The notes under the pieces were generated by a model, which was not told where the DNA came from, did no database searches, and was given only the letters and a program-made list of their open reading frames with translations. The translations under genes were made by a program, and so were the position numbers. Source: Aurantimonas sp036549475 (GTDB lineage: Bacteria > Pseudomonadota > Alphaproteobacteria > Rhizobiales > Rhizobiaceae). Taken from it: 64,000 nt of DNA. Shown here piece after piece: positions 1-7,758 of the stretch (positions are counted from its first letter, which is position 1; every line of letters begins with the position of its first letter). The stretch lies in the NCBI RefSeq assembly GCF_036549475.1, contig NZ_JAZHLI010000016.1:21223-85222 (forward strand). The letters are read 5' to 3'.

Positions 1-764
1 CGTGCATCGGCCGGCAGGCTGCCGAAGAGGTCCCGGTTGTTCCCCGGCTGAGGCTCTTCGCCGCCGAGTGCGGGAAGCATCGCGTCTGCCGCCTCGCCGA
101 GTGCGGTCGACCATTCCAGAGGCGCAAGGTCCCGGCGGGTTCGCGCCTGATTGACGAGGCGCAAGGCTTCCTCCGCCTGCTTTTCGGCGGCGAGGGGCTC
201 GGCACTTTCGTCGGACTGCAATCCGTTCGGCAGACCCGGTCCCGCGAAGGTCTGGACCGCATAGAGCCCATCGTCCTGCGCAACGATTCCGTAGCCGAAG
301 CGGTCCAGCCCGCGGGCCAGGATGTTCTCGCGGTGCGGCGGGCTGTCCATCCAGCCCTCATGGAGTTCCTCCACGTCGCCGATGGTTGGCGGAGACGCGC
401 AGGCCTGGCAGCGCGCGATGTTTTCGGCGACCAACTGCCAGCGGCTGCCACCTGCGTCCAGGAAACGATCCCGGACCGTGTCACCCTCCGGCGAGGTATG
501 GGCATAATAGTTGCGCTCCGCCATGTCCGCGGCGTGACTGGCGGCCGCCTCGTTCAGTGCTTCGCCGAGGGAAAGTGCCGACAAGTCATTCTCCTGGCGC
601 GACTCGTTGACGAGAGTGAGCGCCCGCTCGCGCAGAGCCTCGCGGTCGGTCGCATCGTCCTGCGCAATCGCAGCTCCGGCCGCCATCAGCAATGCCAGCG
701 CGGATGCAGCGAGAAGGGGGAGGCACGACTGCGGGCGGGCGGGGCGGTTCAAGATTTCCGGCAT
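1..764 (-). CDS. Secreted CAP/SCP-domain protein, 3' end cut by window edge
   Basis: The frame opens with ATG at 764 on the minus strand and runs off the left edge without a stop. Residues 12-34 form a signal peptide with a hydrophobic core ending near AIAQDD. A CAP (SCP-like) domain follows: a first helix with LVNESR, then ASHAADMAERNYYAH, later WMDSPPHRENIL, and GYGIV in the last strands. About 170 residues in, a second unit begins with EEALRLVNQART, so this may be a double-CAP protein. Bacterial CAP proteins are extracytoplasmic and mostly uncharacterised; no enzymatic role can be assigned. It is separated from the next gene by about 110 bp. Domain identity is confident, function is not. 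Confidence 0.8.
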   Translation of the reverse strand, partial: MPEILNRPARPQSCLPLLAASALALLMAAGAAIAQDDATDREALRERALTLVNESRQENDLSALSLGEALNEAAASHAADMAERNYYAHTSPEGDTVRDRFLDAGGSRWQLVAENIARCQACASPPTIGDVEELHEGWMDSPPHRENILARGLDRFGYGIVAQDDGLYAVQTFAGPGLPNGLQSDESAEPLAAEKQAEEALRLVNQARTRRDLAPLEWSTALGEAADAMLPALGGEEPQPGNNRDLFGSLPADA

Positions 765-874
765 CGGTTGCTCCTGACGATGGGTAGGCGGTGCGGCCGC
801 GAACGTATTTATAGCGCGCCTGCAGTGCCCCGGTTTCCCGGAAGACCACCGACTGCGGTCGCGCAGGCCGCCGA

Positions 875-1522
875 TCAGGCGTCCTGCTTGCGGGTACGGT
901 TTCCGCGCTGGAAGAAGACGGTGCAAAGCGTGACGACGATGGCGCAGGCGATCAGACCGAGGACGCGCTCCAGAAGGCCGTCTATGCTGGTTGGCGACAG
1001 CAGGAAGACCGGGCAGAGGACCGCCCAGGCCAATGCCAGCCCGATGAGGGCACGTTTGGCCCGAGTGCTATAGTACCCGATCCCACCGGCCATGCAGAGC
1101 GGTGCCAGCGTGAAGAGCGCGCCGAGTCCGTAGACGAGGTAGATGTGGATCACCACGCCATTATTGTCGCCGTCGCCATACTCGTTGCGCGCCCCGATGA
1201 TGATGACGAGCGCGGCGAGGATGGCGAAGGACACGACCCCGATGGACCAGCCCGTCCTGCCCAGATGGGCATGCGCCGCGGCGAGGGAAACGGCAAAAAG
1301 GCCTGCTGCGAACCCGTAGAGTGAGACGTCCATCACGATCTCCCATTCGCCGGCGGCAAGATCGCTGATCGTATCCGAGACCCAATGGTAATCCGGGACC
1401 AGAGCCTGAGCCACGAACATGCCGATGATCACTACCGCACACCCCAGGATCCCGATACCGGCGAGGGTCATCAGGAGATAGGGGCGCTCGGTGACGGACG
1501 GCTGACCACGCGAAACGTTCAT
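875..1522 (-). CDS. DUF998 family integral membrane protein
   Basis: A 215-residue protein with about six hydrophobic helices, beginning LLMTLAGIGILGCAVVII, and the DUF998-type start of the second segment (VPDYHWVSDTISDLAAGEWE). DUF998 proteins are polytopic inner-membrane proteins of unknown function. The start at 1522 is preceded by GGAAG on the minus strand. It lies 46 bp downstream of the sodium/calcium exchanger-like gene on the same strand, so the two are probably cotranscribed. No catalytic motif is visible. Confidence 0.8.
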   Translation of the reverse strand: MNVSRGQPSVTERPYLLMTLAGIGILGCAVVIIGMFVAQALVPDYHWVSDTISDLAAGEWEIVMDVSLYGFAAGLFAVSLAAAHAHLGRTGWSIGVVSFAILAALVIIIGARNEYGDGDNNGVVIHIYLVYGLGALFTLAPLCMAGGIGYYSTRAKRALIGLALAWAVLCPVFLLSPTSIDGLLERVLGLIACAIVVTLCTVFFQRGNRTRKQDA

Positions 1523-1568
1523 TTTAACTTCCTCCCGACTTCCGTGGAGTTGCCTGGACGGCCCGCCA

Positions 1569-2624
1569 TCACGTCCGTCCCACCAGGAACTGGAGCGCGA
1601 TGGCGCCGGCGTAGATCAGCAGGAGGAGAATACTCTCGATCCCGATCCGCGCGGGCCCTTGCCGCTGGCGCAGGATCAGCCCTCCGATCAGGACGCCGGT
1701 CATGAGCAGGGCCGACACGATCCAGAAATAGTCCTGGTCGCTCACGGCGTGGTAGAGCGATCCATCGCGATAGGCGACGTCGGACGCCATCAGGAAGAGG
1801 GTGTCGAAGGTGTTGCCACCGATGATGCCTCCCACCGCGAGCTGCAGGGCGCCCTTCCTCACGGCAACGACGGTCGTCACCAGCTCCGGCATCGAGGTGA
1901 CGACCGCGGTCACCAGGGCCCCGACGAGAGTCTCGGATATTTCCATCCGGTCGGTCAGCTCGGATGCAGTCTTGGCGATGACGTAGCCCGCGGCGCCCAT
2001 CAGCAGCATCAGGAAACCGAAGGTCAGGAAGAGGCGGAGACTGCTCTTGGACTTGCTCTCGGCATCCTCCTCTTCCGGCTGGTCGGTCTCGGTGTCGGCG
2101 GTGTCGACAGGCACCCACATCGGCGCTTCATGCACAGTGCGTCCGGCGACCAGTCCGGCCGCGTAGACGACCGGGATGACAAAGGATACCGGGTGAATGG
2201 CCCATATCGTGTATTCGGGCGTGGTCATGGCCACGAAGGGCAGCGTCAGCAGCACCATGAGGACGACGCCCTGGAAGACGTTTCCGAGGTCCGCGGCGGC
2301 ATGTTCCAGGTTGATCTTGCGATAGAACATGTCGGCGACGGCGAGGAACACCGTCTGGGCCGCGATCCCGCCGACGCTGTTGGAGAAGGCCAGCGATGCG
2401 CGCCCGTCCAGGGCCGCAGTGACCGATACGATGATCCCGCTGAGCGACGTTGCGGCACCCAGCAGGACGGCACCGATGATCGCCTCTCCCAAGCCGGTCC
2501 TGTCGGCGAGCTTGTCCGCAAGACCGGTCATCTGCAGACCGGAAAAGAAGATCACGCCGCCGGCCGCCAGAAACGCGCCGACGAGGATCATCGTCGAGAG
2601 TTCGCCCCACATAAATTGCTCCAT
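1569..2624 (-). CDS. Sodium/calcium exchanger family membrane protein (CaCA antiporter)
   Basis: Two inverted alpha-repeats typical of the CaCA superfamily are visible. The first is near the N-terminus (GLGEAIIGAVLLGAATSLSG, then SNSVGGIAAQT). The second is in the C-terminal half (ISETLVGALVTAVVTSMPEL, then GGIIGGNTFDTLFL). A charged cytoplasmic loop rich in Glu and Asp (TETDQPEEEDAESKSKSS) separates the halves. These proteins exchange Ca2+ or another cation for Na+ or H+; the ion here is unknown. Two in-frame ATGs at 2624 and 2612 are possible starts. The second has GGAG six bases upstream and may be the true one. The frame stays open further upstream to 2705, but without homology. The DUF998 gene follows 46 bp downstream. 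Confidence 0.85.
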   Translation of the reverse strand: MEQFMWGELSTMILVGAFLAAGGVIFFSGLQMTGLADKLADRTGLGEAIIGAVLLGAATSLSGIIVSVTAALDGRASLAFSNSVGGIAAQTVFLAVADMFYRKINLEHAAADLGNVFQGVVLMVLLTLPFVAMTTPEYTIWAIHPVSFVIPVVYAAGLVAGRTVHEAPMWVPVDTADTETDQPEEEDAESKSKSSLRLFLTFGFLMLLMGAAGYVIAKTASELTDRMEISETLVGALVTAVVTSMPELVTTVVAVRKGALQLAVGGIIGGNTFDTLFLMASDVAYRDGSLYHAVSDQDYFWIVSALLMTGVLIGGLILRQRQGPARIGIESILLLLIYAGAIALQFLVGRT

Positions 2625-2967
2625 GCCCGTCAGTGTTTCGGGCGTGCAGCTCGATCGCAGCGACCCTGAAGGGAGACAACCTAGCGGCGGATCGCATTCG
2701 TCCACCCACTGGCCCGCATTCAGATGCGGAGACGGCTATGCGGGACGACCGGACGGGACGCCGACGGGACGAATTTCTGGAACGGACGATCGTCCCCGGC
2801 ACGATACCGATCGCGCGACGCGCGTGCGCTTGACCGTGCGATCGGTCGCGCGGTGAGCGGAGCTTCACTCGGAGATCCCGGCTGAGGCGATGCGCCCGAG
2901 GGAGGATGGCGCGGAACACCGCCCCATCGGCTGCGTTCCTGTCCCGAACAATGAATGGAGAGCCCCT
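2625..2967. other. Gene-free divergent region between exchanger and csbD genes
   Basis: This 343-base stretch holds the divergent promoters of the exchanger gene and csbD. The only defined element I see is the EcfG-type promoter at 2913-2937. Short open frames on both strands have no recognisable similarity and no convincing ribosome-binding site. Confidence 0.6.
2913..2937 (+). promoter_or_regulatory. EcfG-type general stress promoter upstream of csbD
   Basis: GGAAC at 2913-2917 and CGTT at 2934-2937 are separated by exactly 16 bases. This matches the known alphaproteobacterial EcfG/PhyR-dependent -35/-10 consensus. It lies 31 bases before the csbD start, a sensible promoter distance, and csbD-type genes are typical members of that stress regulon. 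Confidence 0.7.
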
Positions 2968-3144
2968 ATGAATGAAGATCAGACCAAAGGCAAAACGAAG
3001 GACGTTGTCGGCTCGGCTAAGGAAACCTTCGGCAAGGCGACCGGCGACGACGAGACGAAGCGCAGCGGGCAGGCCGATCAGGCCGAAGGCAAGGTTCAAA
3101 AAGGCGTCGGCAAGGTCAAGGATGCCTTCAGCGACAAGAAGTGA
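2968..3144 (+). CDS. csbD: CsbD family stress-response protein
   Basis: A 58-residue, highly charged protein with the CsbD signature: MNEDQTKGKTKDVVGSAKET, then an Asp/Glu/Lys-rich middle, then GQADQAEGKVQKGVGKVKDA. CsbD-like proteins are abundant small stress proteins of unknown biochemical role. The start at 2968 was chosen over upstream in-frame starts because homology begins exactly there and GGAG precedes it by seven bases. An EcfG-type promoter is directly upstream. A 28-codon membrane peptide follows 9 bp after the stop. Confidence 0.92.
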   Translation: MNEDQTKGKTKDVVGSAKETFGKATGDDETKRSGQADQAEGKVQKGVGKVKDAFSDKK

Positions 3145-3153
3145 GGTTTCGAC

Positions 3154-3240
3154 GTGCTGAAATTCATCGGAGGCACGATCGGTGTCATATTCCTGATCGG
3201 GTTACTCGTCGTCGTGGGACTTCTGGCTCTGATATTCTGA
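3154..3240 (+). CDS. 28-residue single-span membrane peptide downstream of csbD
   Basis: A GTG-initiated frame of 28 codons starts nine bases after the csbD stop. It is preceded by GAGG with about seven bases spacing. The product begins MLKFIGGTIG and is then almost entirely hydrophobic (IFLIGLLVVVGLLALIF), enough for one transmembrane helix. It is probably translated from the csbD stress transcript. I do not recognise a family. Spacing and composition argue for a real gene, but its size keeps the call tentative. Confidence 0.5.
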   Translation: MLKFIGGTIGVIFLIGLLVVVGLLALIF

Positions 3241-3596
3241 GCGCCTGGCCATATGTTGGCTGACGCTTAGCATTCACCGCCAGGCAGTTTGCCAGCGTGG
3301 TGACAAGATACGGCCGTCGAACAGGGAAATCCCTTGATCGGCGGCCGAAACGTAATGACACGGCGTGCGTCGGTCATGAGGAGCAAAAGGCTTCCACGAG
3401 ACAAAGAGCGCCGGGCGTTTCTGGCCACGCGCGGTCGCTGACTGGACGCGGACTGGATTGCCGTCGGCCCTTGAGCGTTTGTCCGGAGCTTTGAGTACAT
3501 ACGCTCGTCCTGTCCGAATGGGAATATCGCTTGTCGCGTCTCATTATCCACGCTACGGCTTGCGATATATCCGATCGAACATGACGGAAATATCCC
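3241..3596. other. Gene-free region before modA
   Basis: About 356 bases with no convincing gene. Near its right end is an AT-rich element CGATATATCCG (3563-3573) that resembles half of a ModE/Mo-box site, suitable for molybdate repression of modA. The rest shows no recognisable feature. Confidence 0.5.
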
Positions 3597-4346
3597 ATGC
3601 GCGCTCTGATCGCTGCCGTTTTCGCGGTCGTAGGCCCTGCTCTGGCCGACCCGCCTCCCGCCATGGCCGACACGATCTATGTCGCGGTCGCCGCAAACTT
3701 CACTGATGCGGCAAACGGGATCGCAGCGGCGTTCGCGGCCGCAAGTGGCCACGAGGCGGCTCTGTCCTTCGGTGCGACGGGACAACTCTATACGCAGATC
3801 ACCCAGAACGCGCCGTTCGAGGTGTTCCTCGCTGCCGATGACGAGCGACCGACGCTCAGCGTCGAGCAAGGATACGGAGTCGCCGGCAGCGTCTTCACCT
3901 ACGCCACCGGCCAACTCGTGCTCTATTCGGCCGAGCCCGGCGTCATGATCGGTCCCGATACGCTCGAAGCCGGTGCATTCGATCAGATCGCCATCGCCAA
4001 CCCCGAGACGGCGCCCTACGGTGCCGCCGCCGTCGAGGCGATGAAGGCGCTCGGCGTCTACGACGCGTTGCGATCCAAGATCGTGCAGGGCCAGAGCATC
4101 GGCCAGGCCTACCAGTTCGTCGAGACGGGAAACGCCGAGGTCGGGTTCGTTGCACTCGGCCAGGTCTCGCAGACAGAAGCGGGGGCGCGATGGATCGTGC
4201 CGCAGGATCTCTACGCCCCGATCCGCCAGGATGCGGTGCTCCTGAAGGCGGGCGAGGCCAATCCTGCCGCGGTCGCGTTCGTCGAGTTTCTCAAGGGCGA
4301 CGAGGCCGCCGCGATCATCGAGACATATGGCTATGCGGAACGGTGA
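3597..4346 (+). CDS. modA: Molybdate ABC transporter periplasmic binding protein
   Basis: A 249-residue periplasmic protein. A signal peptide (MRALIAAVFAVVGPALADPPPAMA) precedes the ModA fold beginning TIYVAVAANFTDAANGIAAA. Then come SFGATGQLYTQI, which carries oxyanion-binding serine/threonine positions, FEVFLAADDERP, and NPETAPYGAAAVEAMKALG. It binds molybdate or tungstate and delivers it to ModB. Length is normal for the family. modB starts 56 bp downstream and modC overlaps modB, so this is a complete modABC operon. A candidate ModE half-site lies about 25 bases upstream of the start (3563-3573), and a ModE-type regulator is encoded downstream. Confidence 0.93.
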   Translation: MRALIAAVFAVVGPALADPPPAMADTIYVAVAANFTDAANGIAAAFAAASGHEAALSFGATGQLYTQITQNAPFEVFLAADDERPTLSVEQGYGVAGSVFTYATGQLVLYSAEPGVMIGPDTLEAGAFDQIAIANPETAPYGAAAVEAMKALGVYDALRSKIVQGQSIGQAYQFVETGNAEVGFVALGQVSQTEAGARWIVPQDLYAPIRQDAVLLKAGEANPAAVAFVEFLKGDEAAAIIETYGYAER

Positions 4347-4402
4347 AGGCGCGCGGTTGCCCGTCGAACGGCCTTGAAGGGTAGCGCGGGGGACCGGCGA
4401 GC

Positions 4403-5083
4403 ATGCTGACAGCCGACCTCTGGTCGCCGATCCGTCTGACGCTGGAACTGGCGGCTATCACCACCGTGCTTCTCCTCGTCATCGGCACGCCGATCGCATG
4501 GTGGCTGGCGCGGTCGACATCGCGCTGGAAGGAGGTCGTCGCGACGATCGTCGCCCTGCCGCTCGTCCTACCGCCGACGGTGCTGGGCTTCTATCTCCTC
4601 ATCTCGCTCGGGCCCGATGGTCTCGGGGGAATGTTCGGCGGGATCTTCGGTCTGCGCACCTTCGCCTTCACCTTCGAGGGGCTGGTGTTCGGGTCCGTGC
4701 TTTACTCCATGCCCTTCGTCGTCCAGCCGATCCGCAATGCGTTCGAGGCGATGGGCGATCGCCCGCTGGAGGTGGCAGCGACGTTGCGGGCATCGCCGTG
4801 GGATCGCTTCCTCACCGTCGCGGTGCCGCTGGCAAAGCCGGGCTTCGTCACCGGCGCGGTGCTCGGTTTTGCCCATACGGTCGGCGAGTTCGGCGTCATC
4901 CTGATGATCGGCGGCAACATACCCGGCGAGACCAAGGTGCTGTCCGTGGCGATCTACGACTTCGTCGAGACGCTCCGCTGGCGCGAGGCCCACATCCTGT
5001 CGCTGGGGATGCTGGTCTTCAGCTTCGTCGTGATCCTTGCGGTGTCGATGGTGGCGCGGCGCTCGGGGCAGCGGACGTTCTGA
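4403..5083 (+). CDS. modB: Molybdate ABC transporter permease
   Basis: A 226-residue inner-membrane protein with about five to six helices. It carries the ModB-type PTVLGFYLL segment and the binding-protein-dependent EAA loop (EVAATLRASPWDRFLTVAVPLAKPG), followed by GAVLGFAHTVGEFGVILMIGG. It forms the channel that couples with ModC. The stop codon TGA at 5081-5083 overlaps the modC ATG by one base, so translation is probably coupled. Confidence 0.93.
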   Translation: MLTADLWSPIRLTLELAAITTVLLLVIGTPIAWWLARSTSRWKEVVATIVALPLVLPPTVLGFYLLISLGPDGLGGMFGGIFGLRTFAFTFEGLVFGSVLYSMPFVVQPIRNAFEAMGDRPLEVAATLRASPWDRFLTVAVPLAKPGFVTGAVLGFAHTVGEFGVILMIGGNIPGETKVLSVAIYDFVETLRWREAHILSLGMLVFSFVVILAVSMVARRSGQRTF

Positions 5084-6174
5084 TGCAGCATGTCTCCCAA
5101 ACCATCGACGTAAAGCTCGACGGTCGCCTCGGCGGCTTCACGCTGGACGTCGCGTTCCGGGCGCCGATGCGCGGCATCACCGCGCTGTTCGGCCCGTCCG
5201 GCTGCGGCAAGACCTCGATCCTGCGCTCCGTGGCGGGCCTCCAGCACATCCCGGGCGTGATCTCCATCGGGACCGATGTCTGGCAGGACGCACGGAGCTT
5301 CCGTCCACCGCACAAGCGCCCAGTCGGCTACGTCTTCCAGGAAGCCAGCCTGTTTCCGCATCTTTCGGTGCGCAAGAACCTTGTCTTCGGGCGTGATCGC
5401 GCCGGCACGTCGGACGCCGCCATCCGGTTCGACGACGTCGTCGAACTTCTCGGCCTATCGCGCCTGGTCGACCGCGAACCGGTGCATTTGTCCGGCGGCG
5501 AGCGCCAGCGGGTCTCGATCGGGCGCGCACTGCTATCGCAGCCGCGGCTCCTGCTGATGGACGAGCCGCTGTCCGCCCTGGATCGCATGGCCAAGGACGA
5601 GATCCTCCCGTATTTCGAGGCGCTTCACGCGAACCTGTCGATACCGGTCATGCTCGTCACCCATGACATCTCCGAAGTCGAGCGGCTGGCCGACCATCTG
5701 GTCGTACTGAAGGAGGGCCGGGTCGTCGGCTCGAGCACCCTGAACGAGGCCTTGGCCGATCCGCGCCTGCCTTTTGGGCGCTCGCGCGATTTCGCTTCGG
5801 TGCTGCCCGGGACAATCGCGCGGGTCGAAACGGACGGCATCGTGGCGATCGATGTCCTCGGCATGGAAATCCTGGCCATCGGCAACGGCCTTGGTGTGGG
5901 GCAGGCGGTCCGGGTCCGGATCGTTGCAAGCGACGTCAGTCTCGCCCGCGAGCGGGCGACGCAATCCAGCATTCTCAATCTGGTCCCGACACGGGTCGTC
6001 GGCATCGATGCCGTCGGCGAGGCGGAGGCCAATGTCCGCCTGGCCATCGCGGATGGCAGGTCATCACACTTCGTCGCGCGCGTATCCCGGCGATCCGTAA
6101 TCGGGATGAACCTCCAAGAGGGCGAGCGCGTCTTCGCGCAGATCAAGAGCGTATCGCTTGTCGCGACACGGTGA
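5083..6174 (+). CDS. modC: Molybdate ABC transporter ATP-binding protein with C-terminal TOBE domain
   Basis: A 363-residue ATPase. It has Walker A GPSGCGKTS near residue 37, a Q-loop at VFQEASLFPHL, signature LSGGERQRVSIGRAL, Walker B LLLMDEPLSALD and switch His in VTHDISEVERLADH. The last ~80 residues form a TOBE (Mop-like) oxyanion-binding domain containing SILNLVPTRVVGID. It hydrolyses ATP to drive molybdate import through ModB. The start overlaps the modB stop (TGATG). A strong hairpin follows the stop at 6182-6212. Confidence 0.93.
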   Translation: MQHVSQTIDVKLDGRLGGFTLDVAFRAPMRGITALFGPSGCGKTSILRSVAGLQHIPGVISIGTDVWQDARSFRPPHKRPVGYVFQEASLFPHLSVRKNLVFGRDRAGTSDAAIRFDDVVELLGLSRLVDREPVHLSGGERQRVSIGRALLSQPRLLLMDEPLSALDRMAKDEILPYFEALHANLSIPVMLVTHDISEVERLADHLVVLKEGRVVGSSTLNEALADPRLPFGRSRDFASVLPGTIARVETDGIVAIDVLGMEILAIGNGLGVGQAVRVRIVASDVSLARERATQSSILNLVPTRVVGIDAVGEAEANVRLAIADGRSSHFVARVSRRSVIGMNLQEGERVFAQIKSVSLVATR

Positions 6175-6181
6175 CGGGCGA

Positions 6182-6212
6182 CGTTGCGACTGCCGCGTCG
6201 GCAATCGCAACG
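6182..6212. terminator. Hairpin after modC
   Basis: Arms of 14 bases (6182-6195 and 6199-6212) pair with a single mismatch around a 3-base loop. No T-run follows, so it may be a Rho-aided terminator, an mRNA-stabilising hairpin or an attenuator between modABC and the downstream mop remnant and modE. Confidence 0.45.
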
Positions 6213-6252
6213 ACAGCTCGAAATTACCTTCGCTTTCGAAACAGGAGATCTC

Positions 6253-6363
6253 ATGAAGCTCAGGGCACACAACGTCCGGAAGGGCCGTGTTCCGAAGCCG
6301 GACCGCCAACGCTTCACGCCGATCGTGCCACCGCAGCCGGGCGACGTCCAAATCGGGGGTTGA
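6253..6363 (+). pseudogene. Truncated mop (molbindin/TOBE) remnant
   Basis: An ATG with a good ribosome-binding site (AGGAGATCTC) opens a 36-codon frame. Its first residues, MKLRAHNVRKGRV, match the N-terminal strand of molbindin/TOBE proteins (compare MKLSARNxxKGxV). After residue 13 the similarity stops and the sequence is Pro/Arg-rich until the stop at 6361-6363. A normal molbindin has about 68 residues. I read this as a deleted molybdate-storage gene left between modC and modE. It could still be translated. Confidence 0.55.
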
Positions 6364-6365
6364 GC

Positions 6366-6713
6366 ATGCCGACGATCAGCCTGCGTTTCGACCTCGACGG
6401 GGGACGTCTCGGTCCCGGAAAGGTGGACCTCCTGGAGCGGATCGACACGTTCGGCTCGATCGCCGCGGCCGGGCGTTCGGTTGGCATGTCGTATCGGCGC
6501 GCCTGGTATCTCGTGGCCGATATCAACGACCTCTTCGGCCGTCCGCTGGTGGAGAAGCACCACGGCGGAAAAGCCGGTGGCGGCGCCAGTCTCACGGAAC
6601 TCGGGCGCATGGTCGTCGACCGCTACCGCGAAGCCGAGCGGGCGACGGCAGACGTTTCGCAAGCCCATCTTGCGGCGCTTCAGGCCGAGATCGATGCCGC
6701 ACGGGACGATTGA
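6366..6713 (+). CDS. Short ModE-type transcriptional regulator (HTH domain only)
   Basis: A 115-residue protein matching the N-terminal winged-helix domain of ModE. It has GGRLGPGKVDLLERID, then the helix-turn-helix FGSIAAAGRSVGMSYRRAWY, then GGGASLTELGRMVVDRYRE. Full ModE is about 260 residues with two C-terminal molybdate-binding TOBE domains, which are absent here. Such short forms exist in alphaproteobacteria; how molybdate is sensed then is unclear. It starts two bases after the mop remnant stop. The likely target is the modA promoter. Confidence 0.85.
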   Translation: MPTISLRFDLDGGRLGPGKVDLLERIDTFGSIAAAGRSVGMSYRRAWYLVADINDLFGRPLVEKHHGGKAGGGASLTELGRMVVDRYREAERATADVSQAHLAALQAEIDAARDD

Positions 6714-6786
6714 CGGCAATACTGCTTCGCGGAGGGCGTCTGCCACCCGCCTTCGATTCTCCCATTGGCTGGAGAAGACGAACAAC

Positions 6787-7239
6787 CTAGGCCATCTGGG
6801 CGAGGCCCCGGCGCAGCGCGTCCGCGACACCGTCGTCCAGGCTTGCCTCGAGCGCGGCATGGGTCTCGCGCCAGACTTCGACCGCCTCGCGCATCAGTGC
6901 CACGCCCTGGGGCGTGATGCGCAGCCGCCGCGACCGGCGGTCTTCGGGATCGGGCTCGATCGTCAAGAGGCCCCGACGCGCCAGCGGCTTGACCGCGGCC
7001 GTCAGGGTCGAGGGGTCCATGCCGAGGAAGGGGGCAAGCCGACCGATGGGGGGTGGTTCGGGCTGGTTGAGCGCCACCATCAGCGAGAACTGACCGTTGG
7101 TCAGGCCGAAGGGGCGTAGCGCCGCGTCGAAGCGGCGCGCCAGTCTGCGCGCGGCCCGTTGGGCGGCGAGGCACAGGCAGGTGTCGCGAATGGTCAGGAC
7201 CGTTTCGCGGGGCAGGATATCGGGCATTGCGTCGGGCAT
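6787..7239 (-). CDS. MarR family transcriptional regulator
   Basis: A 150-residue winged-helix repressor with the MarR pattern: N-terminal dimerisation helix (CLAAQRAARRLARRFDAALR), LTNGQFSLMVALN, recognition helix region IGRLAPFLGMDPSTLTAAVKPLARRGL, and wing PDPEDRRSRRLRITPQG. It is divergent from a VOC gene across 63 bp. A perfect 12-bp palindrome at 7245-7256 is only six bases from its start codon, so it probably represses itself and the divergent gene. The ligand is unknown. Confidence 0.9.
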   Translation of the reverse strand: MPDAMPDILPRETVLTIRDTCLCLAAQRAARRLARRFDAALRPFGLTNGQFSLMVALNQPEPPPIGRLAPFLGMDPSTLTAAVKPLARRGLLTIEPDPEDRRSRRLRITPQGVALMREAVEVWRETHAALEASLDDGVADALRRGLAQMA

Positions 7240-7244
7240 TTTGC

Positions 7245-7256
7245 TTTGATATCAAA
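7245..7256. promoter_or_regulatory. Palindromic operator candidate for the MarR regulator
   Basis: TTTGATATCAAA is a perfect 12-bp palindrome in the short AT-rich space between the marR-type gene and the divergent VOC gene. MarR proteins bind such palindromes, and no other palindrome is present in this 63-bp gap. Confidence 0.6.
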
Positions 7257-7302
7257 ATAAATGGAGGACCACAACGTGGCGTAAGGTCAAAGAGGTGAGC
7301 CG

Positions 7303-7704
7303 ATGTCCGAAGCAAACCCGATGCAGGGCGTCATACCCTATCTGGCCATGGCCGGCCGGGCGGGCGAGGCCTGCGAATTCTATGCGCAGGCCTTTGGCGC
7401 GACCGAGATGGGCCGCATGCCGGTGCCGGACGACGAGACGCGGCTGATGCATGCCCAGGTCAAGATCAATGACGGCTGCCTGATGATGACCGACCATGGC
7501 GGAGAGGCTGCGACGCCCTCCACCAGCTTCGGTCATCTGCAGCTTGTGGTCGGGGATGGCCGCGCCTGGTGGGACCGTGCCCTGGCGGCCGGCTGCCAGG
7601 TCCTGGCACCTTACGAGCGACAGTTCTGGGGCGACGACTGGGGACTTCTGCAGGATCCGTTCGGGCTCAGATGGGCGATCCTCCAGACCGGCAGTCAGGA
7701 CTGA
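7303..7704 (+). CDS. VOC family protein (PhnB/glyoxalase-like)
   Basis: A 133-residue single-unit vicinal-oxygen-chelate protein of the PhnB-like group. It begins with MQGVIPYLAMAGRAGEACEFYAQAFGATEM (residues 7-36), has GCLMMTD mid-protein, and ends WGLLQDPFGLRWAI. Members include metalloenzymes and non-enzymatic binding proteins; the substrate is unknown. It is divergent from the MarR gene and heads a run of detoxification-like genes on the same strand (second VOC, two GSTs, LysE). Confidence 0.85.
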   Translation: MSEANPMQGVIPYLAMAGRAGEACEFYAQAFGATEMGRMPVPDDETRLMHAQVKINDGCLMMTDHGGEAATPSTSFGHLQLVVGDGRAWWDRALAAGCQVLAPYERQFWGDDWGLLQDPFGLRWAILQTGSQD

Positions 7705-7735
7705 CCGGCGGCCGGGGCCGACCGCCGGTCAGTCC
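7698..7735. terminator. Perfect 14-bp inverted repeat at the end of the first VOC gene
   Basis: Arms 7698-7711 and 7722-7735 are exact reverse complements (GGACTGACCGGCGG) around a 10-base GC loop. The left arm contains the stop codon of the VOC gene. No T-run follows. It may attenuate readthrough into the second VOC gene. Confidence 0.5.
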
Positions 7736-7758
7736 CGATCCTTGCAAAGGCTGATCCC

